NCBI GenBank assembly: GCA_024226735.1
Contig: JAAELL010000373.1
Coordinates: forward strand, 1 to 33,510
Length of the DNA: 33,510 bases
Direction of reading: 5' to 3'
Source of the DNA: a bacterium
GTDB lineage: Bacteria; Planctomycetota; UBA1135; GCA-002686595
Part shown: in pieces, positions 15,834 to 25,621 of the stretch
Layout: each line of letters opens with the position of its first letter
Numbering within the stretch: the stretch's first letter is position 1
Notes under the pieces: model-generated
The model's database searches: none
Told to the model about the DNA's origin: nothing
Seen by the model: the letters and a program-made list of their open reading frames with translations, nothing else
Made by a program: the position numbers and the translations under genes

Positions 15834-17369
15834 GTGAAAGTGCTGCACATATCGCGAACGTTGCCGCAGGAGATGCTCGGTCCGATGTACCTGAGCCGGG
15901 CGGTCAAGGATGCGGGACACGAGATGCGGGCGCTGTTCGTGCCCGACGCACATTGGATCGCCAAGGTGCGCGAGTACGCGCCCGACGTGATCACGTGGTC
16001 GGTGATGACCGGCAGCCACTGCCAGATCTTCGAGGTCAACCGCTACCTCAAGTCGAAGCTCGACTTCTTCTCGATCATGGGCGGGCCGCACGTGACCTTC
16101 ATGCCCGACGCTGCGCTCGACCCGGCGATCGACGCGATCTGCATCGGCGAGGGCGAGGGCGCGATCGTCGATCTGTTGAACGCGCTCGAGAAGGGCGAGG
16201 ACTGGCGCACGGTCAAGAACCTCGCGTACAGCGGCGAGGACGGCGAGCTGGTGCGCAATCCGCTGCGGCCCCTGGTCAAGGACCTCGACGCGCTCGGATT
16301 CCCCGATCGCTCGGTCATCTACGACGCCCAGACCCTGTACGCCAAGAGTCCGCGCAAGGTCGTCCTGACCCAGCGTGGATGCCCGATGCTGTGCTCGTTC
16401 TGCTTCCACCACGCGTGGAAGTCGAAGGTCTACGGTGTACGCAACAACGAGTACGTCCGCAAGCGTTCGGTGAGCCACGTCATCGCCGAGGTGCAGACGA
16501 TGCGCGAGGAGTACCCGCTGCGCTTCGTGCACTTTCTCGACGACATCTTCAACCTGAGTAGCGACTGGCTGCAGGAGTTCTGCGAGCGCTGGCCCAAGGA
16601 GGTCGGCCTTCCCTTCGACGTCATCTTGATGGCGAACATGACGAAGGAAGATCACATCCGACAGCTGAAGCACGCCGGCTGCATCTACGCGCGCGTCGCT
16701 TTCGAGGCTGCGAGCGACTACGTGCGCAATACGGTGTTCCGCAAGAACACCGAACGCCAGCAGCTCATCGATGCTGCCGGGTGGATCAAGAAGTACGGGA
16801 TCCGGCTCGGCTCGCTCAACATGCTCGGTGGACCCGGCGGCACGCTGGAGGACGAGCTCGACACCGTGCGCCTCAACGTCGAGTGCGAGGTCGACCACCC
16901 GCTGTGCTCGATCGTGCAGCCCTACCCCGAGTTCGAGCTGAACGAAATCACCAAGGACCTGGGCATCGCGGTCGCCAAGGTCGACGACTTCCCCGGACAG
17001 TTCAACCGCGAGGCGACGATCGAGGTCGACGACAAGCGCGCGGTGGAGAATCTGCACAAGTGGTTCCCCATTCTCGTGCGCAACCCGCGCCTGATCCCGT
17101 TCGCACGCAAGACGCTGAACTCGAGGATCCTGAAGGGTCCGCTGCTCGTTCTGTACGCGCTCTACTCGGAGTGGATGGTGACCGAGCAGAACCGGCTGTA
17201 CGAGAAGGCGCAGGGCAAGCGCCTCTTCTTCGCGCCCATCGATTACGGAAGCCGCGTCGTACGCAAGGTCTTCGTGCGCGCGCTCTCGCTCGTGGGCGGC
17301 CGGTTCGTGCAACGCATGTCGATGCGGCTGCAGATGGGCGACGAACGCGTCACCGCCCATATCGACTAG
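15834..17369 (+). CDS. B12-binding-domain radical SAM protein
   Basis: 511 residues. The N-terminal ~140 residues resemble a cobalamin-binding Rossmann domain (GGPHVTFMPD at 83-92, CIGEGEG at 103-109). A DAH at 38-40 recalls the DxHxxG cobalt-ligand motif but lacks its glycine. The radical SAM core follows with CxxxCxxC at Cys183, Cys187 and Cys190 (GCPMLCSFC), binding the [4Fe-4S] cluster that cleaves S-adenosylmethionine. The C-terminal ~100 residues are basic and amphipathic and may touch the membrane. Class B B12 radical SAM enzymes commonly methylate unactivated carbons, or act in hopanoid, lipid and natural-product pathways; the substrate here cannot be named. GTG start with no clear ribosome site. 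The gene stands alone, divergent from the sigma factor, and its TAG stop falls in the first bases of a repeat copy. Confidence 0.82.
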   Translation: MKVLHISRTLPQEMLGPMYLSRAVKDAGHEMRALFVPDAHWIAKVREYAPDVITWSVMTGSHCQIFEVNRYLKSKLDFFSIMGGPHVTFMPDAALDPAIDAICIGEGEGAIVDLLNALEKGEDWRTVKNLAYSGEDGELVRNPLRPLVKDLDALGFPDRSVIYDAQTLYAKSPRKVVLTQRGCPMLCSFCFHHAWKSKVYGVRNNEYVRKRSVSHVIAEVQTMREEYPLRFVHFLDDIFNLSSDWLQEFCERWPKEVGLPFDVILMANMTKEDHIRQLKHAGCIYARVAFEAASDYVRNTVFRKNTERQQLIDAAGWIKKYGIRLGSLNMLGGPGGTLEDELDTVRLNVECEVDHPLCSIVQPYPEFELNEITKDLGIAVAKVDDFPGQFNREATIEVDDKRAVENLHKWFPILVRNPRLIPFARKTLNSRILKGPLLVLYALYSEWMVTEQNRLYEKAQGKRLFFAPIDYGSRVVRKVFVRALSLVGGRFVQRMSMRLQMGDERVTAHID

Positions 17370-17382
17370 TGGTGTGATGCCG
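17366..17382 (+). repeat. Dispersed repeat, partial copy
   Basis: CTAGTGGTGTGATGC, identical to the start of the copy at 281-295. Similarity ends at about 17380, where sequence with coding character begins (remnant at 17405-17506). The TAG at 17367-17369 is the stop of the radical SAM gene. Confidence 0.55.
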
Positions 17383-17404
17383 GCCCCTCTGCCTCGGTTT
17401 CCCG

Positions 17405-17506
17405 ATCGTGCGCTTCATCGACGATGTGCTCGTCGCTGGTCCGGACGGCACTCTCAAGTTCGAGCCCGACCTCGGCGCGTTGCCGCAGGGCATCGTGTTC
17501 CAGTGA
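17405..17506 (+). pseudogene. 3' remnant of an unidentified gene
   Basis: An open stretch ending at TGA 17504-17506 encodes about 33 residues with natural-looking composition (IVRFIDDVLVAGPDGTLKFE, then PDLGALPQGIVFQ). It has no start codon context, and upstream it runs directly into the repeat fragment and a stop at 17375-17377. I read it as the last codons of a gene whose body was lost by deletion or rearrangement at the repeat. A short real peptide starting at GTG 17408 cannot be excluded. Family not recognised. Confidence 0.4.
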
Positions 17507-17510
17507 ACGA

Positions 17511-18380
17511 TCAGAGCTGCTGGACCATCGCCCCGTACGTCTCGGGCCGCCGATCCCGATAGAACTGCCACACCCGCCGCACCTCCTCGATCATCTCGAG
17601 GTCCATGTCGGCCGTGACGAGCTCGTCCCGGTCCTCCGACGCTTCGGCGAGGAAGTTCCCGCGCGGGTCGACGAAGTAGCTCGAGCCATAGAAGCGCCCG
17701 ATGTTCCACGGCGGCTCCTCGCCGACACGGTTGTTGCAGCCCATGAAGTAGCCGTTCGCGACCGCGTGAGCGGGTTGCTCGAGCTTCCACATGTACTGCG
17801 AGTGCCCGGCGGTGGTCGCCGAGGGGTTGAAGACGATCTCGGCTCCATTCAGGCCGAGGAGGCGCGCACCCTCCGGGAAGTGGCGATCGTAGCAGATGTA
17901 GACGCCGACCTTGGCGTAGGCGGTCTCGAACACCGGGTAGCCGAGGTTGCCGGGCTTGAAGAAGTACTTCTCCCAGAAGCCCGCGGTGTGCGGGATGTGG
18001 GTCTTGCGGTACTTGCCCAGGTAGCTGCCGTCGGCGTCGAGGACGGCGGCCGTGTTGTAGTAGATGCCCGCCGACTCGCGCTCGTAGACCGGAACGACGA
18101 GCACCATCCCGTACTGCTTCGCGTACGCGGCCAACGCCTCGGTCGTCGGGCCCGGGACGGCTTCGGCGGCGTCGTACCAGCGCGGATCCTGGCTCGGGCA
18201 GAAGTAGGGGCCGTTGAAGATCTCCTGCAGGCACAGGACCTGGACGCCCCGCCGTCCGGCGTCTTCGATGAACGGCAGGTGCTTCTCGAACGCAGCCTTC
18301 TGGATCTCGGCGATCGGCCGGGTTTCGTCCTGGATCGGGTTCGAGCACTGGATCAGCCCGCCCTTCACGATTCTCGCCAA
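17511..18380 (-). CDS. Carbon-nitrogen hydrolase, beta-ureidopropionase-like
   Basis: 289 residues, nitrilase superfamily. The catalytic triad is complete: Glu53 (CLQEIFNGPYF), Lys126 (GKYRKTHIP) and Cys163 ([11 protein letters not shown]). FNPSATTAGHSQ, NNRVG and FYGSSYFVDPRG correspond to the beta-ureidopropionase (UPB1) subgroup, which hydrolyses N-carbamoyl-beta-alanine to beta-alanine, CO2 and NH3; N-carbamoylputrescine amidase is the main alternative. The TTG at 18380 was chosen because a strong AGAGGAG lies 7 nt upstream and the family's N-terminus (ARIVKGGLIQCSNP) begins there. It is cytoplasmic and divergent from the xanthine-dehydrogenase-like gene by 94 nt, so the two may share control. 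The context points to removal of a carbamoyl group left after opening of a purine- or pyrimidine-derived ring. Confidence 0.88.
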   Translation of the reverse strand: MARIVKGGLIQCSNPIQDETRPIAEIQKAAFEKHLPFIEDAGRRGVQVLCLQEIFNGPYFCPSQDPRWYDAAEAVPGPTTEALAAYAKQYGMVLVVPVYERESAGIYYNTAAVLDADGSYLGKYRKTHIPHTAGFWEKYFFKPGNLGYPVFETAYAKVGVYICYDRHFPEGARLLGLNGAEIVFNPSATTAGHSQYMWKLEQPAHAVANGYFMGCNNRVGEEPPWNIGRFYGSSYFVDPRGNFLAEASEDRDELVTADMDLEMIEEVRRVWQFYRDRRPETYGAMVQQL

Positions 18381-18474
18381 CGTCGCTCTCCTCTTGGTCT
18401 CTGGTTTCGCCCGCGCGGGCCGGTCGGCACACATCCTGCCAGCGGGGGTCGCAAACGGGTATCCTTCCGTCCGC
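18381..18474. promoter_or_regulatory. Divergent promoter region of the catabolic island
   Basis: 94 nt between the starts of the amidohydrolase and the xanthine-dehydrogenase-like gene. It includes a 12-bp perfect palindrome GCCCGCGCGGGC at 18409-18420, which might be an operator but could arise by chance in DNA this GC-rich. Confidence 0.3.
18388..18394 (-). promoter_or_regulatory. Ribosome binding site fixing a TTG start
   Basis: AGAGGAG on the minus strand, 7 nt before TTG 18380. It favours this rare start over an ATG 32 codons upstream that would add an arginine-rich extension absent from the family. Confidence 0.7.
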
Positions 18475-21090
18475 ATGACTTCCCTGTGCTTTCAACTCAA
18501 CGGTCGCGACGTCGAGGTCGAGCCGCGCGACGGTGAGTCGCTGCTCGACGTCCTGCGCAACCGCTGCGGGATCCTCTCGACCAAGGACGGTTGCCAGCCC
18601 CAGGGCCAGTGTGGCTGCTGCCTCGCCCTCGTCGGCGGACGCCCGCTCGTCACTTGCGCCGTGCCCGCGACCAAGGCGGCGGGCAAGGACGTCGTGACGC
18701 TCGAGGGAATCGCGGACGAGGACAAGGAGCTCTTGGCGCGGGCATTCGTCGGGACGGCGGGCCTGCAGTGCGGCTTCTGCATCCCGGGCATCGCCGTTCG
18801 CGCCACGCACCTCGTCGAGCAGAAGCCCGAGCCCTCGCGCGGCGACATCGCCAAGGCGATCGACGTGCATCTCTGCCGCTGCACGGGCTACACCAAGATC
18901 GTCGACGCGATCGAGGCCTACGCCGGCGGCAAGCGTGGCGAGCCGATCCCCGAGCCGTGCACCGACGGGCGCGTCGGCCAGAACCTCGGCCGCTACGAGG
19001 GCGCCGAGCTGACGCTCGGGTGTCGGCCGTACGTGGCCGACCTCACGCGCCCCGGCCTCCTGCACGGCGTGCTCGTGCTCTCGGAGCACCCCCGCGCGCG
19101 CGTGCGCAAGATCGACGTGTCCAAGGCGCTGGCGCTGCCCGGTGTCGTCACCGTCGCGACTGCGGCCGACGTCCCCGGCGAACGTTGGTACGGGTTGATC
19201 CAGAGCGACTGGCCCGGCTTCGTCGCGGAGGGCGAGGAAGTGCGCTGCGTCGGTGACTTCCTCGCGGCCGTGGCGGCGGAGGACGAGGCGACCGCGCGTG
19301 CCGCGGCGGCGCTGGTCGAGGTCGACTACGAGGTGCTTGAACCGGTCCTCACCTGCGCGGACGCCTTGCAGGGCGACGCTCCCCAGGTCAACCCGACGCA
19401 CGCGAACCAGCTGTCGACGACGGTCCTGGCGCGCGGCGACGCGGACGCCGCACTGGCGGCGAGTGCGCACGTCGCCGAAGGGACGTGGACGACGCAGCGC
19501 ATCGAGCACCTCTTCCTCGAGCCCGAGAGCGCACTCGCCGAGCCGCGCCCGGACGGCCGGCTGCACCTGTACACCCAGGGCCAAGGCGTCTTCGACGACC
19601 GGCGCCAGGTCGCGAGCTTCCTCGGCCTCGACGAGGACGACATCTTCGTCGAGCTCGTCCCGAACGGCGGCGCGTTCGGCGGCAAGGAGGACATGTCGGT
19701 CCAGCCGCACGCCGCGCTGCTCGCCAAGATGACGGGGCGCCCCGTGCGCGTCACGCTGGACCGCGAGCAATCGATCCGAGTGCACCCGAAGCGTCACCCG
19801 ATCGAGATGCAATACAAGGTCGGCTGCGACGCGGACGGCAAGCTGACCGCGGTTTGGGCGCGCATGGTCGGCGACACCGGTGCGTACGCCTCGGTCGGCG
19901 CGAAGGTGCTCGAGCGCGCCGCGGGTCACTCGTGTGGGCCGTACCAGGTGCCGAACGTCGACGTCCAGGCGATCGCGGCCAGCACCAACAATCCGCCGTG
20001 CGGTGCGATGCGCGGGTTCGGCGCGAACCAGGCGCACTTCGCGATGGACGGCTGCATGGACCTGCTCGCCGCCAAGGTTGGAATCGACGGGTGGCAGATG
20101 CGCTGGCGCAACGCGGTCGAGGTGGGGTCGACGTTCGCGACCGGTCAGGTGTTCGAGAAGTCCGTCGGGCTCAAGGAGACGCTGCTGGCTGTCAAGGATG
20201 CCTATGACGCCGCGCGCACGAGCGGTCGCGCGGTCGGCATCGGCTGCGGGATCAAGAACTCGGGTATCGGCAACGGCGCCGTCGAGTGGGGCAAGGCGCG
20301 GCTGGTCGTGGAAGACGACGGGACCGTTTCGCTCTACAACGGCTACACCGAGATGGGGCAAGGCCTCCTGACGGTCCTCGTGCAGTGCGCGGTCGAGGCG
20401 ACCGGTCTCGACGCGGCGTGCTTTCGTCCCAAGGTCGACTCCACCTACGCGCTCGGCTGTGGCCAGACGACCGGGTCGCGCGCGACGTTGTTCGGCGGCC
20501 GCGCGGTCAAGAGCGCCGCGGAGAAGCTGCGCGTGGAGCTCGACGCGGGGCGGACGCTGGCGCAGCTCGCGGGCCGCGAGTTCGCTGCTGACGTCGTCGT
20601 GGACGACACGACTGCGCCGGGCCAGAACGTGAAGAAGATCAAGACACACACGTCCTTTGGCTTTGCGACCCAGGTCTGCATCCTCGACGCCGAGGGCCGT
20701 GTCGAGCGCTTTCTCGCCGCGCATGACGTCGGCCGCGCGATCAACCCGTCGCTCTGCGAAGGTCAGATCGAGGGCTCGATCCACATGGGTCTCGGCTACG
20801 CGCTGACCGAGGACTTGGAGTGTGAAGGCGGGTGGCCGACGACCTACAAGCTGCGCGAGATCGGTGTCTTGCGCGCGCGCGACATGCCGGAGATCGACGT
20901 GACGCTGGTCGAGGACCACGAGCCGGAGGGACCGTACGGAGCGAAGGGTGTCGGCGAGATCGGCCTGGTGCCGACCGCCGCAGCCGTCGCCGGGGCGCTC
21001 GCCGCGTTCGACGGGGAGCAGCGCAAGAGCCTGCCGATGCGCTCGTCGCCGGCCGGCCAGGCCATGAGTGTCGGACGACGCAAGCGATGA
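18475..21090 (+). CDS. Single-chain xanthine-dehydrogenase-like molybdenum hydroxylase
   Basis: 871 residues. Residues 1-150 are the [2Fe-2S] module: Cys40, Cys46, Cys48/49 and Cys61 (GCQPQGQCGCC) for the plant-type cluster, then Cys99/Cys102 (QCGFC) and Cys134/Cys136 (CRCTGY). Residues 170-871 form the molybdopterin-binding large subunit, with GGAFGGKED, MRGFGANQAHFA, GYTEMGQG and the terminal KGVGEIG holding the active-site glutamate. This fusion of small and large subunits, without an FAD subunit, is the layout of the selenium-dependent xanthine dehydrogenase family (TIGR03311). Those enzymes hydroxylate purines or run in reverse to dehydroxylate them. The electron partner is not encoded next to it; the YgfK-like protein or a ferredoxin are candidates. 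It is cytoplasmic. Its stop overlaps the SsnA-like start (ATGA), which makes it first in a six-gene operon. The exact purine or other N-heterocycle used is inference. Confidence 0.88.
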   Translation: MTSLCFQLNGRDVEVEPRDGESLLDVLRNRCGILSTKDGCQPQGQCGCCLALVGGRPLVTCAVPATKAAGKDVVTLEGIADEDKELLARAFVGTAGLQCGFCIPGIAVRATHLVEQKPEPSRGDIAKAIDVHLCRCTGYTKIVDAIEAYAGGKRGEPIPEPCTDGRVGQNLGRYEGAELTLGCRPYVADLTRPGLLHGVLVLSEHPRARVRKIDVSKALALPGVVTVATAADVPGERWYGLIQSDWPGFVAEGEEVRCVGDFLAAVAAEDEATARAAAALVEVDYEVLEPVLTCADALQGDAPQVNPTHANQLSTTVLARGDADAALAASAHVAEGTWTTQRIEHLFLEPESALAEPRPDGRLHLYTQGQGVFDDRRQVASFLGLDEDDIFVELVPNGGAFGGKEDMSVQPHAALLAKMTGRPVRVTLDREQSIRVHPKRHPIEMQYKVGCDADGKLTAVWARMVGDTGAYASVGAKVLERAAGHSCGPYQVPNVDVQAIAASTNNPPCGAMRGFGANQAHFAMDGCMDLLAAKVGIDGWQMRWRNAVEVGSTFATGQVFEKSVGLKETLLAVKDAYDAARTSGRAVGIGCGIKNSGIGNGAVEWGKARLVVEDDGTVSLYNGYTEMGQGLLTVLVQCAVEATGLDAACFRPKVDSTYALGCGQTTGSRATLFGGRAVKSAAEKLRVELDAGRTLAQLAGREFAADVVVDDTTAPGQNVKKIKTHTSFGFATQVCILDAEGRVERFLAAHDVGRAINPSLCEGQIEGSIHMGLGYALTEDLECEGGWPTTYKLREIGVLRARDMPEIDVTLVEDHEPEGPYGAKGVGEIGLVPTAAAVAGALAAFDGEQRKSLPMRSSPAGQAMSVGRRKR

Positions 21091-22136
21091 CGAGCCTGCG
21101 CGACTTCGTCAACGCTCACACGCACCTCTACAGCGGGCTCGTGCCCTTCGACATGCCGCTGCCCAATCGGGCGCCGGCGACCTTCTCCGAGATCCTCGAG
21201 ACGATCTGGTGGCGACTCGATCGGGGCCTCGACGAGGCATCGCTGCGCGCCGCGGCTCGCTTCTACGTCTCGGAGGCGCTGCTGGCCGGCACGACCGCCG
21301 TCATCGATCACCACGAGTCGCCGAACTTCATCGAGGGTTCGCTCGACGTGCTCGCGGACGCCTGCGACGAGCTCGGCATGCGGGCCGTGCTGTGCTACGG
21401 CGCGACGGAACGCAACGGTGGCCTCGACGAGGCGCGGCGCGGGCTCGCCGAGAACCGGCGCTTTCTCGAGTCCAACCGGCGCGAGCTCGTACGCGGGGCG
21501 GTCGGAGTCCACGCCTCGTTCACCGTGTCCGATGAGACGCTGCGCGCCGCGGGCGAGCTCGCGCGCGAGCTCGGCACCGTCGTGCACGTTCACGTCGCCG
21601 AGGCCGAGGCCGACGTCCTCGACGCGCGCAAGCGAGGTTTCGCCGGCCCGCTCGACCGCCTGCTCGAGCTCGATGCGCTGCCGGAGGGCTCGATCCTCGC
21701 GCACGGCGTGCACTTGAGCGAAGCGGACGTGGCGCGCACCGCCGAGCTCGGCCTCTGGATCATCCAGAACCCGCGCTCGAACCGCGGCAACCAGGTCGGC
21801 TATCCGGGTGGACTGCACGCCTCGCGCCGCGTCGCCCTCGGCACGGACGGCTATCCCTCCGACCCGCTCGACGAAGCCGAGGCCCTGTTGGTCGAGGCCG
21901 CGAAGAACGGCGAGCCGCTCGACCGCGCGACCGACCGCGTGCACGCGGGACACGCGCTCCTGGCCGAACGGTTCAACGGCGAGAGGCTCAAGAGCGAGAT
22001 TCGCCGCGGCTACCTCGTCGTCGACGGGCGCGAGGTGGTCAAGGGTGGCCGTCTCATCACGGCCGACGTCGGCGCGATTCGCGAGGAGGCGGCGCGCGAG
22101 GCGATGCACCTGTGGAGACGGGTCGAAGGGCTGTGA
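21087..22136 (+). CDS. ssnA: SsnA-like aminohydrolase, shortened form
   Basis: 349 residues, amidohydrolase superfamily. It shares with E. coli SsnA WWRLDRxLDE, VIDHHxSP, TxRNGG, the SN-N-VGY loop and LGTDG. All five metal ligands are present: His11 and His13 (NAHTHLYSG), His169 (VHVHVAEAE), His206 (AHGVHL) and Asp254. E. coli SsnA has about 442 residues with the HxH near 62. Here the N-terminal ~50 residues of the small beta domain, and most of its C-terminal part, are missing. The upstream in-frame sequence belongs to the previous gene and shows no resemblance to that domain, so this is not a misplaced start. The family includes guanine deaminase-type and ring-opening hydrolases; in anaerobic purine-degradation clusters SsnA acts beside XDH and YgfK. 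ATGA overlap with XDH; the next gene starts 1 nt after its stop. Confidence 0.83.
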   Translation: MTSLRDFVNAHTHLYSGLVPFDMPLPNRAPATFSEILETIWWRLDRGLDEASLRAAARFYVSEALLAGTTAVIDHHESPNFIEGSLDVLADACDELGMRAVLCYGATERNGGLDEARRGLAENRRFLESNRRELVRGAVGVHASFTVSDETLRAAGELARELGTVVHVHVAEAEADVLDARKRGFAGPLDRLLELDALPEGSILAHGVHLSEADVARTAELGLWIIQNPRSNRGNQVGYPGGLHASRRVALGTDGYPSDPLDEAEALLVEAAKNGEPLDRATDRVHAGHALLAERFNGERLKSEIRRGYLVVDGREVVKGGRLITADVGAIREEAAREAMHLWRRVEGL

Positions 22137-22137
22137 C

Positions 22138-22686
22138 ATGCACCGTGTGGCCTGTCTCCTCGCGGCAATCACGATCGGATGCGCCAGGGCTCCCGAGCCC
22201 GAAGCGCCCGATTCGTTTCTGGGCACGATCGACCCGCTGTACCGGATGGCGGTCTACGAGTTCTCCGAGCTGCCCTTCCAGCCGTCCGCCCGGGAGCTCT
22301 GGGAGGCCTTGCCTTTCGATTCGTTCCGGATCGAGAGCTCGGGGTGCTACGGCACCTGCCCCGTGTTCGTGATGGAGCTCTCGCGCGGCGGAGAAGCCCG
22401 CTTCGAGGGCAGCGATCACGTCGGCGCGCTCGAGGGCTCGTTCCGCGGCCAGGTCGACGTGCAGGGATTCGCGCGGCTATGTCTCTTCGTCGAGCGCTTT
22501 CGCTTCGACCAGCTCGAGCAGAGTTACGATGCCAGCGCCACCGACCAAGACACGGTCACGATCTCGGTTGTTCCCAAAGGGGCGACCGCCGTCACCGTCT
22601 CGGACTACGGAGAGCAGGCGCCGCCCGAGTTCGTGGCGGTCGAGCTCGCGCTCCGTGACTTGATCCGCACGATCGATTGGGAATGA
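22138..22686 (+). CDS. DUF6438-like lipoprotein
   Basis: 182 residues. Signal peptide with lipobox ITIGC (lipidated Cys15), then an acidic/proline spacer (ARAPEPEAP). Residues 60-180 match the DUF6438 pattern: IESSGCYGTCPVFVMELSRG, then a G-x-F-R-G strand, a YDASATDQDTV segment and a closing alternating-strand region. The two cysteines in GCYGTC may form a disulfide. Function of the family is unknown. It begins 1 nt after the SsnA-like stop and ends 17 nt before the next gene, so it is embedded in an operon of cytoplasmic catabolic enzymes, where an envelope lipoprotein is unexpected. It might help substrate capture or may be a passenger gene. Confidence 0.75.
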   Translation: MHRVACLLAAITIGCARAPEPEAPDSFLGTIDPLYRMAVYEFSELPFQPSARELWEALPFDSFRIESSGCYGTCPVFVMELSRGGEARFEGSDHVGALEGSFRGQVDVQGFARLCLFVERFRFDQLEQSYDASATDQDTVTISVVPKGATAVTVSDYGEQAPPEFVAVELALRDLIRTIDWE

Positions 22687-22703
22687 AGGCGTAGAGTGAT
22701 TCC

Positions 22704-24199
<1,496 letters not shown>

Positions 24200-24203
<4 letters not shown>

Positions 24204-25564
24204 GCGGCGAGCTCGTCTGCCGCGGGTGCGGGACGCGCGTCGCGTTCGGGATCGCGCACTTCCGCTGCCCGAACGCCGGGGACGCGGTCGATCACGTGCT
24301 CGCGCCAAAGTTCATGCCAAAGTTCATGCGCGGGCGTGCGTCCTTTCCGCTCGATGGGGACACGCAGCCGTTCGTGCGCTTCCGCGAGCTCCTGTACGTT
24401 CACCGGGTCGCGGGCCTCTCCGACGCGGACTTCGTCGCGCGGGTGCGCACCTTGGACGCGGCCGTCGCGCAGGTCGCGGGCAAGGGCTTCGAGACGACGC
24501 CGTTCCGAGGGAGTCCCGAGCTTGGCCGCGCGCTCGGAATCGATGAGCTCTGGGTCAAGGACGAGACTGGGAACGTCGCGGGCTCGCACAAGGCACGCCA
24601 CCTGTTCGGACTGCTGCTCGCCGAGCCCGAAGTGGATGACCGGCGGCTCGCGATCGCGAGCTGCGGCAACGCCGCGCTCGCCGCGGCGGTCCTGGCGAAG
24701 GCCGCGGGCCGTACGCTCGATGCCTTCGTTCCGCCCCATGCGGACCGGCGCGTCACGGACGAGCTCGAGCGCCTCGGGGTGACGCTCGTGCGCTGCGAGC
24801 GTCGAACGGACGACCCACCCGGCGATCCGTGCTTTCACCGCATGCGCGCCGCGGTCCGCGCGGGTGCCGTGCCGTTCACGTGCCAAGGAACCGAGAACGC
24901 GCTCGCAATCGACGGTGGCCAGACGCTCGGTTGGGAGCTGATCGCCCAGAACGCCCTCGCCGGTGACGTGCCGATCGGAACGGTCGCGATCCAAGTCGGC
25001 GGAGGCGCGCTCGCGACGGCGGTGATGCAGGCGTTCGCGGTCGCGCGGCGCATCGGCGCGATCGCGCGCATGCCACGCTTCTTCCCCGTTCAAAGCGCGG
25101 GCGCCGCCCCGCTCGAGCGCGCGTGGCGCAGGCTTGCCCTCGACGCGGCACGGGCAGCGGACGGTGTGTTCGCGGACGACGCGCCGGCGAGCGAGCTCGC
25201 GCGCTTCGTGCACCGCGAGCTGGGCACGCCGGCAGTGCGCGCGTGCATTGCGGCGGCGCCGCGCGACCGCGCGCGCTACATGTGGGCCTGGGAGGCCGAA
25301 CCACAAAGCGTCGCGAGCGGGATCCTCGACGACGAGACCTACGACTGGTTCACCGTCGTGCGCGCGACGCTCGAATCAGGCGGGTGGCCGCTCGTGGTGT
25401 CCGAGGCCGTGCTGCAACGCGCCCACGGCCTCGCGCGCGACGGCACGGGCGTCGACGTGGGGGCGACGGGGACCGCGGGCTTCGCGGGGCTCTTGGATCT
25501 TGCGGCGCACGAAGGGCTCGACGCCGAAACGCGGACCGTGGCACTCTTCACGGGACGATGGTGA
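24200..25564 (+). CDS. Threonine-synthase-like PLP enzyme with degenerate zinc ribbon
   Basis: 454 residues. The N-terminus looks like the zinc ribbon of threonine-synthase-like proteins, with Cys7, Cys10 (CRGC) and Cys23, but the fourth cysteine is missing (CPNA). The fold-type-II core has the Schiff-base lysine 131 in GSHKARH, the [11 protein letters not shown] loop near 215 and the PLP-phosphate loop VGGGALATA near 270. Family reactions include beta/gamma-elimination and replacement on amino acids (threonine synthase, diaminopropionate lyase and relatives); the substrate is not readable. Codons 36-43 contain an exact 12-bp tandem duplication giving PKFMPKFM. The GTG start overlaps the preceding stop by four bases. 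Pairing of two different PLP lyases suggests successive steps or a hetero-oligomer (inference). Confidence 0.8.
24305..24328 (+). repeat. 12-bp in-frame tandem duplication
   Basis: CCAAAGTTCATG occurs twice head to tail, adding four residues (PKFM) just after the zinc-ribbon-like segment of the PLP enzyme. Frame is kept. Confidence 0.85.
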
Positions 25565-25621
25565 GCAGAGCCCGATGAACCGAGGCCCGACGAACCGAGC
25601 CCAGGGAGACGAGGTGTTGAC

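Noticed and set aside
18409..18420. 12-bp palindrome GCCCGCGCGGGC as an operator
   Set aside because: Kept only as a note: in DNA of about 70% GC such G/C-only palindromes are expected by chance.
17350..20919. A very long minus-strand open frame antisense to XDH
   Set aside because: Typical GC-rich antisense frame, no motifs, reading through the divergent promoter into the amidohydrolase gene out of frame.
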